Of a stretch of 5,935 nt of DNA, positions 1 through 5,935 are shown piece after piece; position 1 is the first letter of the stretch, and each line of letters begins with the position of its first letter. The notes beneath the pieces are model-generated. The model had not been told where the DNA came from. It made no database searches and saw only the letters and a program-made list of their open reading frames with translations. This DNA comes from an uncultured Ruminococcus sp. (lineage in GTDB: Bacteria; Bacillota; Clostridia; Oscillospirales; Acutalibacteraceae): contig CATOLC010000056.1 of the NCBI GenBank assembly GCA_951800855.1, forward strand, positions 1-5,935, in the 5' to 3' direction. Position numbers and translations under genes: made by a program.

Positions 1-858
1 GAAGGGATATACTTTTTATCGCATGACGGCAAAATTTCATTAAAAGAAACTTTGCTATATGCTATACCATCTGACATTTCAGAAATTATAAAAATAATTT
101 GTAGTTATTCCATTTATAGTTATCAAAATCAAATTAAAAACGGATTTATTACTTTAAGAGGAGGACACAGGGCAGGAATTTGTGGCACAGCAATAATAAA
201 CGGAGCAGAAATAACAAATATCCGAGATATCTCCTCTATAAATATCCGTATAGCCAAAGAAATCAAAGGATGTTCCGAAAAAATCCTTAAAAAAATAAGC
301 TTTGACCCTAAAGGAACTCTAATTGCTGGTCCCCCGTCCAGTGGGAAAACCACTATTCTAAGGGACCTTGCAAGAAATCTGTCATTAATACAAAATAATA
401 AAATTAAAAAGGTCGCCATAATAGATGAGCGTAGCGAAATAGCCGCAGTTTATCAAGGAATACCTCAAGTCGATATAGGAATGTGCGACGTTTTGAACGG
501 ATATCCAAAAGGCATAGGAATACTTCAAGCTGTCCGACTCCTCTCTCCGGATATTGTAATTTGTGATGAAATAGGCCTTATTTCTGAAATACAAGCCATA
601 GAAGAAGGACTTAAAGCTGGGGCAGAGATAATCGCAAGCGTACATTTGGGAAGTAAAAAAGACCTTTTGAAAAGGAACCAAATAAAAACTCTTATAGCTA
701 CAGGTGCATTTCAAAATATAATTCTTTTAAATGAAGAGAGCAAATATACTGGTAATTTTGAATTCTTAAATGTGGGGGATTTATATGCTAACAAAAGCTG
801 TCGGGATTTTGAGCTTGATTGCATCGGGAACATTACTCGGACATCTGACGGCACTTAA
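1..858 (+). CDS. spoIIIAA: Stage III sporulation protein AA, ATPase of the SpoIIIA-SpoIIQ channel (5'-partial)
   Basis: This is the cytoplasmic ATPase of the mother-cell side of the A-Q channel, related to type II/IV secretion ATPases. The frame is open from base 1. The codons before the TTG at 52 already read like SpoIIIAA (EGIYFLSHDGKISL), so the gene runs off the left edge and 52 is not the start. Visible motifs are the GGHRAGICG segment at 160-186, Walker A GPPSSGKTT at 328-354, IDERSE at 421-438, and the Walker B-like segment IVICDEIG ending in the D-E pair at 565-570. The histidine segment SVHLGSKKDLL follows. About 285 codons are visible against roughly 300-340 for the family, so some tens of N-terminal residues are missing. 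The last ~24 codons overlap spoIIIAB in another frame and look like an unconserved tail. Identity is certain; only the start is unseen. Confidence 0.96.
   Translation, partial: EGIYFLSHDGKISLKETLLYAIPSDISEIIKIICSYSIYSYQNQIKNGFITLRGGHRAGICGTAIINGAEITNIRDISSINIRIAKEIKGCSEKILKKISFDPKGTLIAGPPSSGKTTILRDLARNLSLIQNNKIKKVAIIDERSEIAAVYQGIPQVDIGMCDVLNGYPKGIGILQAVRLLSPDIVICDEIGLISEIQAIEEGLKAGAEIIASVHLGSKKDLLKRNQIKTLIATGAFQNIILLNEESKYTGNFEFLNVGDLYANKSCRDFELDCIGNITRTSDGT
774..779 (+). promoter_or_regulatory. Ribosome binding site of spoIIIAB
   Basis: GGGGGA lies 5 bases before the ATG at 785, inside the end of spoIIIAA. It decides the spoIIIAB start: the in-frame ATG at 770 lies upstream of this purine run and would add five residues (MWGIY) that SpoIIIAB proteins normally lack. 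Confidence 0.6.
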
Positions 859-1294
859 ATTATCTATAAGAGTGCGTTTCATAGAGGAATACATGGAATT
901 TATAAAGGCAGTCCAAAATGAGATACGATACTCAGAAAGCTATCTTGAAAATATTTTAAAGAAGCAACAACAAGAAGGGATATTTTATTCATGCCTAAAA
1001 GAATGCCTTACTTACATATCTAATGGCAAATCATTCCCTGTGGCTTGGGAAACGACCTTTTCCCGTGCTGAAAGCAAACTTCCAAACTCCAAAGATTTAT
1101 TAGAAATAATCATTAACTTCGGTTCAAAGCTCGGAACAAATGATATTGAGGGGCAAATGTCCCACTGCGAATATAGTTACAACTTAGCAGTTCCGTATCT
1201 TCAAAAGGCGCAGGAAGAAAAAAGGACAAAAGGAAAGCTCTATCGGGTGTTTGGGGTATGCATAAGCTTGGCAATTGCACTTATTTTAATCTGA
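785..1294 (+). CDS. spoIIIAB: Stage III sporulation protein AB
   Basis: SpoIIIAB is a membrane protein of the A-Q channel, resembling GspF/PilC-type platform proteins of secretion systems and likely the partner of the AA ATPase. I chose ATG 785 because it follows GGGGGA. This gives 169 residues, close to the ~171 of Bacillus SpoIIIAB, and the expected start MLTKAVGILSLIASGTLLG. A hydrophobic segment at about residues 5-21 is followed by a charged helical cytoplasmic part (VQNEIRYSESYLENILKK). The conserved FGSKLGTNDIEGQ segment lies at 112-124, and a C-terminal hydrophobic helix at about 153-169 ends the protein. This hairpin-like topology fits the family. The gene starts 74 bases inside spoIIIAA, which suggests coupled translation. 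An alternative start is ATG 770 (174 residues). Confidence 0.93.
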   Translation: MLTKAVGILSLIASGTLLGHLTALKLSIRVRFIEEYMEFIKAVQNEIRYSESYLENILKKQQQEGIFYSCLKECLTYISNGKSFPVAWETTFSRAESKLPNSKDLLEIIINFGSKLGTNDIEGQMSHCEYSYNLAVPYLQKAQEEKRTKGKLYRVFGVCISLAIALILI

Positions 1295-1354
1295 TTTCCC
1301 TTAACTCAAACGCCCTTGATTTGACTTCCTGTTTGAAAAGTGGAGGAATTTTAA

Positions 1355-1549
1355 ATGGATGTAGACTTAGTGTTCAAAATCGCTGCAATAGGAATTATCG
1401 TATCCGTTCTTAATCAGGTATTAATTAGGTCTGGACGTGAAGAACAAGCTATGATGACTACTCTTGCAGGTCTTATCGTCGTATTAATGATGATTATCAA
1501 GCAGATAGATACTTTATTTAAAACAATAAAATCCGTTTTTGGATTATAG
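1355..1549 (+). CDS. spoIIIAC: Stage III sporulation protein AC
   Basis: SpoIIIAC is a very small integral membrane protein of the SpoIIIA complex. The product is 64 residues (68 in Bacillus subtilis) with two hydrophobic helices at about 6-24 and 33-50. They flank the strongly conserved polar turn LIRSGREEQAMMTTLAGL. The start has a strong GGAGG at 1342-1346, 8 bases upstream. A 60-base gap separates it from spoIIIAB, the second-largest gap in the operon. Together with AD it is thought to form a membrane base for the channel; that role is family knowledge and cannot be seen in this sequence. Confidence 0.96.
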   Translation: MDVDLVFKIAAIGIIVSVLNQVLIRSGREEQAMMTTLAGLIVVLMMIIKQIDTLFKTIKSVFGL

Positions 1550-1566
1550 AAAGTCCTGAACCAATT

Positions 1567-1956
1567 ATGAATACAATATCAATCATCGGAATAATCCTTA
1601 TAATTTCAGTTATCTCTCTGCTGATTAAAAATTATTCTCCTGAATACTCAATACTCATAAATATAGCTACAGGAATATTGGTTATTGCTATGCTTTTAAA
1701 CAAACTTATCCCTGTAATAGAGCAAATAAACGGACTTTTGGCTTGTTCTAAAATCCCAAAAGAATACGGGACAATCCTTTTTAAATGTTTAGGGATATGT
1801 ATTATTGCCCAATTTGCATCAGATGCCTGCCGAGATGCCGGAGAAATCTCCCTTGCGACAAAAGTTGAGTGGGTAGGAAAGGCTTCTATCATTATCATAG
1901 CTTTTTCACTATTCGAAAAGATAATTCAAGTTTCACTTAAGCTTATGGGAGGTTGA
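1567..1956 (+). CDS. spoIIIAD: Stage III sporulation protein AD
   Basis: SpoIIIAD is an integral membrane protein of the A-Q channel, related in layout to SpoIIIAC and likely its partner. It has 129 residues (about 133 in Bacillus). Hydrophobic helices lie at about 4-20, 28-44, 70-84 and 106-126. The family signature FASDACRDAGEISLATKVE (83-101), followed by WVGKASIII, is clear. It begins 17 bases after the spoIIIAC stop, and the gap contains no recognisable Shine-Dalgarno sequence, so translation probably depends on ribosomes finishing spoIIIAC. No better in-frame start is visible. The last codons (MGG) supply the ribosome binding site for spoIIIAE. Confidence 0.95.
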   Translation: MNTISIIGIILIISVISLLIKNYSPEYSILINIATGILVIAMLLNKLIPVIEQINGLLACSKIPKEYGTILFKCLGICIIAQFASDACRDAGEISLATKVEWVGKASIIIIAFSLFEKIIQVSLKLMGG

Positions 1957-1959
1957 ACA

Positions 1960-3093
1960 ATGCTAAAAAAAACATTTATTTTTATTTTTTTTGTCTTTAT
2001 TTTTATATTTGATGTTTTTGGCGAAAACCAATTAAATGAAATATATGAAGAACAGTTCCATCTTAGTGGAGCTGAAAAATTAATCGATTGTTTGCCAAAA
2101 GAAACTATAAAAATTATGGAAAATATAGGAATAAATCGCAAGGATTTCCGGGAAATTCCAAAACTCTCGCCTCTTACTCTTTTTGATGAAATAATAAAAA
2201 AAACACAAGAAAAATTTGTCCTGCCGATGAAATCAGTATCTCCCATCATAGCTGTAATTTTACTTTGTGCAATGATAGACAGCGTAGACTTTTCTTTGGG
2301 TAATACACAAATAAGCGAAATCATGTCAGCAATAGGCTCTATTTGCATTTGTACTTGCATAATCGGCCCAATTGTAAAATTTATCGTGGCTACGTCAAGC
2401 GTAATAAAAACAGTTTCGAGTTTTATTTTATGTTTTATTCCCATAATGGTAGGAATAATGCTAGCTTCAGGCCAAGCTGTATCTGCATCCACATATCATA
2501 TGATGATGACTGGAGCAGGACAATTAATTTTCGGTCTTTGTACTGATTTTTTAGTCCCTCTGATGAACACCATGCTAGGTATTTCTGTTATGTCATCTGT
2601 TGCCCCAAGGCTAAAGTTAGACGGGATTTGCAATATTATTTACAAAATAATAAAGTCCGCTCTTGGTGTCTCTGCTTCCTTGTTTACAGCACTTCTGGCT
2701 CTACAGACTCTAGTAGCAGCTCCCGCTGATAACATTAACGGCAAAGCCGCCAAATTTGCCCTTTCTAGTTTTGTACCAATAGTTGGAAGTGCCTTAGGCG
2801 ATGCATTTGTTACCATACATAGCTGTTTAAAACTCCTTAAATCCGGCGTCGGAGTATTCAGCATAATATCTGTAATCATTCTATTTCTTCCTGCCCTTAT
2901 AGAATGTTTAATCTGGATTTTTTTACTCTCTGTAACTTCTTCCGTAAGTGATATTTTAGCTCAAAGAAAAATATCTGTACTTCTTGCTTCTGCAAGTAAA
3001 GTTCTTCAGATACTTCTAGCAATTATCATGTCTTGTATTGCGGTAATCATTGTATCGACAGTTATTATACTTATTATTGGAGGCAGTAATTAA
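1960..3093 (+). CDS. spoIIIAE: Stage III sporulation protein AE, polytopic membrane protein
   Basis: SpoIIIAE is the large polytopic membrane component of the SpoIIIA complex. It has 377 residues (about 399 in Bacillus). It starts with a very phenylalanine-rich hydrophobic stretch after MLKK, ending near residue 20, which looks like a cleavable signal peptide. An outward polar segment (about 21-90) follows, then roughly seven hydrophobic helices at about 93-108, 122-147, 153-170, 185-212, 236-254, 296-325 and 350-373. The conserved core is NGKAAKFALSSFVPIVGSALGDA (260-282), followed by LLKSGVGVFSII. The start has GGGAGG at 1947-1952 inside the end of spoIIIAD, and the two genes are only 3 bases apart, so they are tightly coupled. 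Helix limits are by eye. Confidence 0.96.
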   Translation: MLKKTFIFIFFVFIFIFDVFGENQLNEIYEEQFHLSGAEKLIDCLPKETIKIMENIGINRKDFREIPKLSPLTLFDEIIKKTQEKFVLPMKSVSPIIAVILLCAMIDSVDFSLGNTQISEIMSAIGSICICTCIIGPIVKFIVATSSVIKTVSSFILCFIPIMVGIMLASGQAVSASTYHMMMTGAGQLIFGLCTDFLVPLMNTMLGISVMSSVAPRLKLDGICNIIYKIIKSALGVSASLFTALLALQTLVAAPADNINGKAAKFALSSFVPIVGSALGDAFVTIHSCLKLLKSGVGVFSIISVIILFLPALIECLIWIFLLSVTSSVSDILAQRKISVLLASASKVLQILLAIIMSCIAVIIVSTVIILIIGGSN

Positions 3094-3600
3094 ATGAAAT
3101 TTGCAGAACAATGGTCATCCTTAATCTGTTTATCCTCGGCAGTATGTGTTATTATCTCCCTTATTCTTCCTTCTGGGAAAATGGAAAAATCTCTAAGGAT
3201 TGTGCTGGGAGTATTCTTAATTGCTTGTATTATTTCCCCCCTTTCAGATGGAATCCCTCGTTTTAAGATAAAATCCGCCTATTTTGAAAAAACTCCAACG
3301 CAGGCAACAAATTTTATGAAAAGTTTAGATGAACAATTTAAATCTTTAGCAGAGCAAAACTTAACAAATATTGTTAAACAAACTTTAAAAAAATTTAATG
3401 TAGAAAATGAAAAAATTGAACTATCTATGGATACAAACTCAGATGAGTGCATATCAATTAATAAATGTATAATATACTTAAACCATCAAACTAAAAAGGG
3501 GCAAAACAGTTCACAACTTACGCAGGCAGAAATTTTAAAAATCAAAAAAGAGCTGGAAAAAAGATTAAATATTGAAACGGAGGTTATAGTCATGAACTAA
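3094..3600 (+). CDS. spoIIIAF: Stage III sporulation protein AF
   Basis: SpoIIIAF is a membrane-anchored component of the A-Q channel with a soluble domain in the intermembrane space. The 168-residue product (about 206 in Bacillus) has two hydrophobic helices at about 10-26 and 35-52. They are joined by the conserved turn LILPSGKMEKSLRIVLG, and the second runs into CIISPL. The soluble C-terminal part (about 60-168) ends in an amphipathic helix and strand, EILKIKKELEKRLNIETEVIVMN, which resembles the ring-building-motif fold shared with AG and AH. The ATG directly abuts the spoIIIAE stop codon, with GGAGG at 3079-3083 inside spoIIIAE. It is shorter than the Bacillus protein, mainly in the soluble part. 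Confidence 0.94.
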   Translation: MKFAEQWSSLICLSSAVCVIISLILPSGKMEKSLRIVLGVFLIACIISPLSDGIPRFKIKSAYFEKTPTQATNFMKSLDEQFKSLAEQNLTNIVKQTLKKFNVENEKIELSMDTNSDECISINKCIIYLNHQTKKGQNSSQLTQAEILKIKKELEKRLNIETEVIVMN

Positions 3601-3664
3601 TATTAATATAAATAATAAGAGACTCAATAAAAAAGGCAAAGGCATAAAAAGGAAGGTATTTTAA

Positions 3665-4264
3665 ATGTTACCTCAAAATCAGGAAAACAATAAAAACAAA
3701 GAAATCTTTTCAAAATTTTTTTATAAATTTTTATCTCACGAGAAAAATAAAAATCTAATACTTATATTAGGTCTTGCGGGAATATCTTTAATTTTTATTT
3801 CCAATTTTTTCAGAGATAAAGAACATAATCCTAAAAAAACACCTGAAATCAAGTCAAACTCAGATCAATATTCTGAACGTATGGAGCAAAATCTAGAAGA
3901 AATTGTTTCCAATATACAAGGAGCAGGTAAGGCAAAAGTTTTAGTAACTCTTGAAAACAGCATTGAAACGGTTTATGCAACTGAAGAAAAGAAAAACAAA
4001 GAAGCTGCAGAAGACAAAACAAATGGTGAAACGACACGCAAAAAGGAGAGCGATGATTGTGAAAAAAAGTACATAACTGTCAAGGATTCTGAGGGAACAG
4101 AACACGCTTTAGCTGTAACTGAAATCCAACCAAAAATAAAAGGGGTAATAGTGGTTTGCCCTGGCGGAGACAATCCCACAGTTCAACAAAAAATCATAAA
4201 TGCAGTTACTGCAGCACTAAGCGTTCCATCAAATAAGGTGTATGTTACTAAATCAAATATATGA
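3665..4264 (+). CDS. spoIIIAG: Stage III sporulation protein AG, ring-forming channel protein
   Basis: SpoIIIAG is anchored in the outer forespore membrane by one helix and assembles into a large ring in the intermembrane space. It has 199 residues (about 229 in Bacillus). A cytoplasmic basic N-terminus is followed by a single membrane helix at about 31-49. The ring-building motif is split: MEQNLEEIVSNIQGAGKAKVLVTL (73-96) and IKGVIVVCPGGDNPTVQQ onwards (158-188), ending in SVPSNKVYVTK. The part between (about 97-157) is a charged Lys/Glu-rich insertion, the place where Bacillus AG carries its beta-triangle insertion. The start follows GGAAGG at 3651-3656. The 64-base gap to spoIIIAF is the largest in the operon. 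Confidence 0.95.
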   Translation: MLPQNQENNKNKEIFSKFFYKFLSHEKNKNLILILGLAGISLIFISNFFRDKEHNPKKTPEIKSNSDQYSERMEQNLEEIVSNIQGAGKAKVLVTLENSIETVYATEEKKNKEAAEDKTNGETTRKKESDDCEKKYITVKDSEGTEHALAVTEIQPKIKGVIVVCPGGDNPTVQQKIINAVTAALSVPSNKVYVTKSNI

Positions 4265-4312
4265 AACAATTAAAATTTTAATAAGTTTATATAAAATAAT
4301 GGAGGAATATAA

Positions 4313-4879
4313 ATGAAACTTCACAGACGTCAACTAATCTTAACTTCTTTTGTTTTAGCATTAGGAGCGGCAGTATATCTAAATTGGCATTTTTCGGATG
4401 ATAAAGGACTAAACTCTACAGACATTTTACAAACCCAAAAAGAGCTCGGAGAAGCAAGATATGTAAACACATCCAAAACTCATGAAACAGAAGAACAAAA
4501 CGAACCCATAGCCAATATTTCCAAAGAAACAAAAGAATATTTCGCCAATGCAAAAATGGAACGGCAAAAATCCAGAGATGAGGCAACACAGCTTATTAAA
4601 AGTTCACTTTCCGGCACAGACTTGGACGAAAAATCTAAATCTGATGCATTAGCTAATTCTCAGGAAATTGCAAAAGCCATACAGCAAGAATCCAATATAG
4701 AAAATTTAATCAAAGCGAAAGGATTTGGTGAGTGTATGGCATTTATGCAGAACGGTGAATGCAGTATTATAGTTAATCCAGGTAGCCTAAATGAAAGTTC
4801 TGTTATAACGATAAGGGATATTGTATCAGGTCAAAGCGGTATTCCTTTCGAAAAAATAAAGATTACCGAGGCTAAATAA
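4313..4879 (+). CDS. spoIIIAH: Stage III sporulation protein AH, SpoIIQ-binding channel protein
   Basis: SpoIIIAH is the mother-cell protein that crosses the outer forespore membrane once and binds forespore SpoIIQ (or a clostridial SpoIIQ counterpart) in the intermembrane space. It has 188 residues (about 218 in Bacillus). The short basic N-terminus MKLHRRQ is followed by a membrane helix at about 8-25. A variable acidic, Gln-rich linker runs from about 26 to 72. The YscJ/FliF-like ring-building domain (about 73-188) contains MERQKSRDEATQLIKSSL, the AKGFGECMAFMQNGECSIIV segment (135-154) and the closing IRDIVSGQSGIPFEKIKI (167-184). GGAGG at 4301-4305 precedes the ATG by 7 bases. It is the last gene of the operon, and terminator-like hairpins follow. 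Confidence 0.95.
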   Translation: MKLHRRQLILTSFVLALGAAVYLNWHFSDDKGLNSTDILQTQKELGEARYVNTSKTHETEEQNEPIANISKETKEYFANAKMERQKSRDEATQLIKSSLSGTDLDEKSKSDALANSQEIAKAIQQESNIENLIKAKGFGECMAFMQNGECSIIVNPGSLNESSVITIRDIVSGQSGIPFEKIKITEAK

Positions 4880-4914
4880 AAGTTATTACCCGAAATATAG
4901 AAAATTAAAATGAA

Positions 4915-4949
4915 AAACACCCCTTATCTTTGAAATCAAGGAGGTGTTT
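4915..4949 (-). terminator. Hairpin terminator, best oriented for tsf
   Basis: AAACACC plus CCTT (4915-4925) pairs with AAGG plus GGTGTTT (4938-4949), leaving A4942 bulged: 11 base pairs around a 12-base loop. On the minus strand the stem is followed by a T-rich run (TTTTTCATTTTAATTTTC, including the end of the stem), the form of an intrinsic terminator for tsf. On the plus strand the stem is followed only by CTATAATATT, so it would act weakly for spoIIIAH. It starts 36 bases after the spoIIIAH stop. Confidence 0.65.
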
Positions 4950-4970
4950 CTATAATATTAACTATAAACG

Positions 4971-5003
4971 AAAATAGTTATCTTTCATACAGATAACTAT
5001 TTT
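4971..5003. terminator. Perfect 13-bp hairpin, likely bidirectional terminator
   Basis: AAAATAGTTATCT (4971-4983) and AGATAACTATTTT (4991-5003) form a perfect 13-base-pair stem with a 7-base loop. A-tract and T-tract ends mean each strand reads out with at least four T's (TTTTT at 5000-5004 on plus). It sits between the convergent spoIIIAH and tsf genes. The stem is AT-rich with only two G-C pairs, so it is weaker than a classic terminator and probably works together with the hairpin at 4915-4949. Confidence 0.6.
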
Positions 5004-5041
5004 TACATTCTATCAAAAATCCTTAAGAAAAATTGTTATAA

Positions 5042-5803
5042 TTAATCTTCGGTTTCTTCAAGCCCAGCTCCACGCTCATAACGTACAAACTCATCAATAG
5101 ATATTTTATATCCGAGTTCTTTTGATGTTTTCTCCACATATCCTTTAACATCTAAGTCATTGTCCTTAACAAAAACCTGATCAACTAAACAGATTTCTTT
5201 GTAAAATTTTTCAAGACGCCCTTTTACAATTTTCTCAGCTATAGCCGGTGGTTTGCCGTCATTAACTATTTGTTCTGTTAGGATTTTCTTTTCGTGTTCA
5301 GAAACATCCTGCGGGACAGAATTTTTGTCCAAATATGAAGGGTTAGCAGCAGCAATCTGCATCGCAATGTCTTTGCCGAATGAATAAAACTTATCGTCAA
5401 GCTTAGAAGAATCCGACACTGAAAATTTGACGAGAACACCTATTTTCCCCTCAGCATGTATATACGGGCAAACTACACCTGCGTACCGAGTAAATCTCCT
5501 TATTTTTATGTTTTCTCCTATTGTTAAAATTTTCTCCTTTAACAATTCATTTATGGTTTGAGATGTTCCCGTCGCCGTGCAATTTAAAAGTTCATCCAAA
5601 TCTTTCGGATTTTTATCTATAATTGTATCTGCACATTGCTTAACAAAGGCCTTAAAACTATCATTTTTAGACACAAAATCAGTCTCTGAATTGACCTCTA
5701 AGGCTACTCCGATATCCCTAGATGAGTTAGTATAAGCCATAGCTAAACCTTCTGCTGCTTTCCGACCAGATTTTTTCGCCGCAGCTGCCAGTCCTTTCTC
5801 TCG
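5042..5803 (-). CDS. tsf: Translation elongation factor Ts (N-terminus missing, chimeric upstream)
   Basis: EF-Ts is the cytoplasmic guanine nucleotide exchange factor that releases GDP from EF-Tu. Homology starts at REKGLAAAAKKSGRKAAEGL, normally residue ~43 onwards. It continues through the EF-Tu-contacting TDFV motif (5672-5683, in LEVNSETDFVSKND), the two core-domain repeats (GKIGVLVKF, then GKDIAMQIAAANP), and the conserved C-terminal KIVKGRLEKFYKEICLVDQVFVKD. It ends in FVRYERGAGLEETED, slightly shorter than many homologues that finish with an FAAEV-like tail. About 253 residues are visible. The N-terminal UBA-like module (about 40-45 residues) and the true start and ribosome binding site are absent. 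The frame instead runs upstream into transporter sequence. The GTG at 5819-5821 is a transporter valine codon and not a real start. No rpsB or pyrH neighbour is visible. Confidence 0.93.
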   Translation of the reverse strand, partial: REKGLAAAAKKSGRKAAEGLAMAYTNSSRDIGVALEVNSETDFVSKNDSFKAFVKQCADTIIDKNPKDLDELLNCTATGTSQTINELLKEKILTIGENIKIRRFTRYAGVVCPYIHAEGKIGVLVKFSVSDSSKLDDKFYSFGKDIAMQIAAANPSYLDKNSVPQDVSEHEKKILTEQIVNDGKPPAIAEKIVKGRLEKFYKEICLVDQVFVKDNDLDVKGYVEKTSKELGYKISIDEFVRYERGAGLEETED

Positions 5804-5935
5804 CATAGGGTAGCCGTCCACACAGGTGGCGGCATTTCCAGGGGCGCCGGGAGTTTTCAGCAGGATAGCCGGGATACTGCCAGCGTAATAGCCACCGCAG
5901 TAAATGCCAAGCAGGAAAGCAAAGGCAGAATAGGG
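5804..5935 (-). CDS. Fragment of tripartite tricarboxylate transporter TctA-family subunit
   Basis: The minus-strand frame from the window edge to about 5804 has no stop. It reads through FLLGIYCGGYYAGSIPAILL, then KTPGAPGNAATCVDGYPM. The pattern GG-x(3)-GSI-x-AILL-x-TPG-x-P-x(3)-T-x-x-DGYPM is the highly conserved membrane signature of TctA, the large polytopic subunit of TTT-type solute transporters (citrate and other carboxylates, with a periplasmic TctC binding protein). Only about 44 residues are present, from the N-terminal third of a ~500-residue protein. Both ends are missing: the left end passes in frame into tsf at a junction somewhere in 5774-5806, and the right end is the window edge. 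GC is 57% over 5821-5935 (66 of 115 bases), clearly above the rest of the window. Confidence 0.8.

Noticed and set aside
52..858. spoIIIAA starting at TTG 52
   Set aside because: The codons from 1 to 51 already match SpoIIIAA and there is no ribosome binding site before 52. The gene is cut by the window edge.
1306..1336. Inverted repeat TCAAAC / GTTTGA between spoIIIAB and spoIIIAC
   Set aside because: The stem is only 6 bp around a 19-base loop, with no T-run after it. It is too weak to call an attenuator or terminator.
1926..2492. Long open frame on the minus strand within spoIIIAE (and similar antisense frames in spoIIIAA, AD and AG)
   Set aside because: These lie opposite strongly conserved spoIIIA genes, have no ribosome binding site or recognisable domain, and are explained by codon composition of the true strand.
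3429..3457. A possible internal sigma-E promoter in spoIIIAF (GGATACA, 14 bases, CATATCAA)
   Set aside because: The spacing fits, but the -10 matches the CATACAAT-like consensus at only about five of eight positions. In AT-rich coding sequence such matches arise by chance.
3601..3664. The 64-base gap between spoIIIAF and spoIIIAG as a site for a small gene or promoter
   Set aside because: It is A-rich with a short AAAGGCAAAGGCA-type repetition and the spoIIIAG ribosome binding site. No start-to-stop frame or promoter pair stands out.
5042..5821. A complete 259-residue EF-Ts with its own GTG start at 5821
   Set aside because: The first residues (VDGYPM) are TctA signature sequence, the frame stays open upstream to the window edge, and the EF-Ts N-terminal module is absent. 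The GTG is an internal transporter codon.
1..5935. CRISPR array, tRNA or rRNA gene, insertion sequence, phage or defence system
   Set aside because: No spaced repeats, no tRNA-like or rRNA motifs, no transposase or terminal inverted repeats were seen. Nearly all the window is filled by spoIIIA and tsf coding sequence.

Overview
The window is a near-complete spoIIIA sporulation operon (spoIIIAA to spoIIIAH, plus strand), followed by a convergent elongation factor Ts gene (tsf, minus strand). The last ~120 bases belong to an unrelated gene. All eight spoIIIA cistrons in canonical order, the AT-rich composition of most of the window and strong GGAGG-type ribosome binding sites point to an endospore-forming, low-GC Firmicute of class Clostridia. 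The EF-Ts and SpoIIIA proteins look clostridial, but I cannot name a genus from sequence alone. The 5935-base length, with partial genes at both ends, suggests a complete short contig, possibly metagenomic.

Layout: 1-858 spoIIIAA, lacking its 5' end; 785-1294 spoIIIAB, overlapping AA by 74 bases; 1355-1549 spoIIIAC; 1567-1956 spoIIIAD; 1960-3093 spoIIIAE; 3094-3600 spoIIIAF; 3665-4264 spoIIIAG; 4313-4879 spoIIIAH. The 162-base convergent intergenic region (4880-5041) holds two hairpins that can terminate transcription from both sides. tsf runs leftwards from about 5803 to 5042. Beyond about 5804, the same minus-strand reading frame continues without a stop to the window edge, but it encodes a piece of a TctA-family tricarboxylate transporter membrane subunit, at clearly higher GC.

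The SpoIIIA proteins are made in the mother cell and build the A-Q channel ('feeding tube') in the outer forespore membrane. AA is the secretion-type ATPase. AB, AC, AD, AE and AF are the membrane platform. AG and AH form rings in the intermembrane space through ring-building-motif domains, with AH meeting forespore SpoIIQ. tsf is an unrelated translation housekeeping gene that happens to lie convergently.

I see no previously undescribed system here. The most notable point is the in-frame tsf/tctA chimera at the right end. EF-Ts has lost its N-terminal ribosome- and EF-Tu-proximal module and carries a transporter fragment instead. This is most likely an assembly or cloning junction through a short shared motif rather than a real fusion gene.
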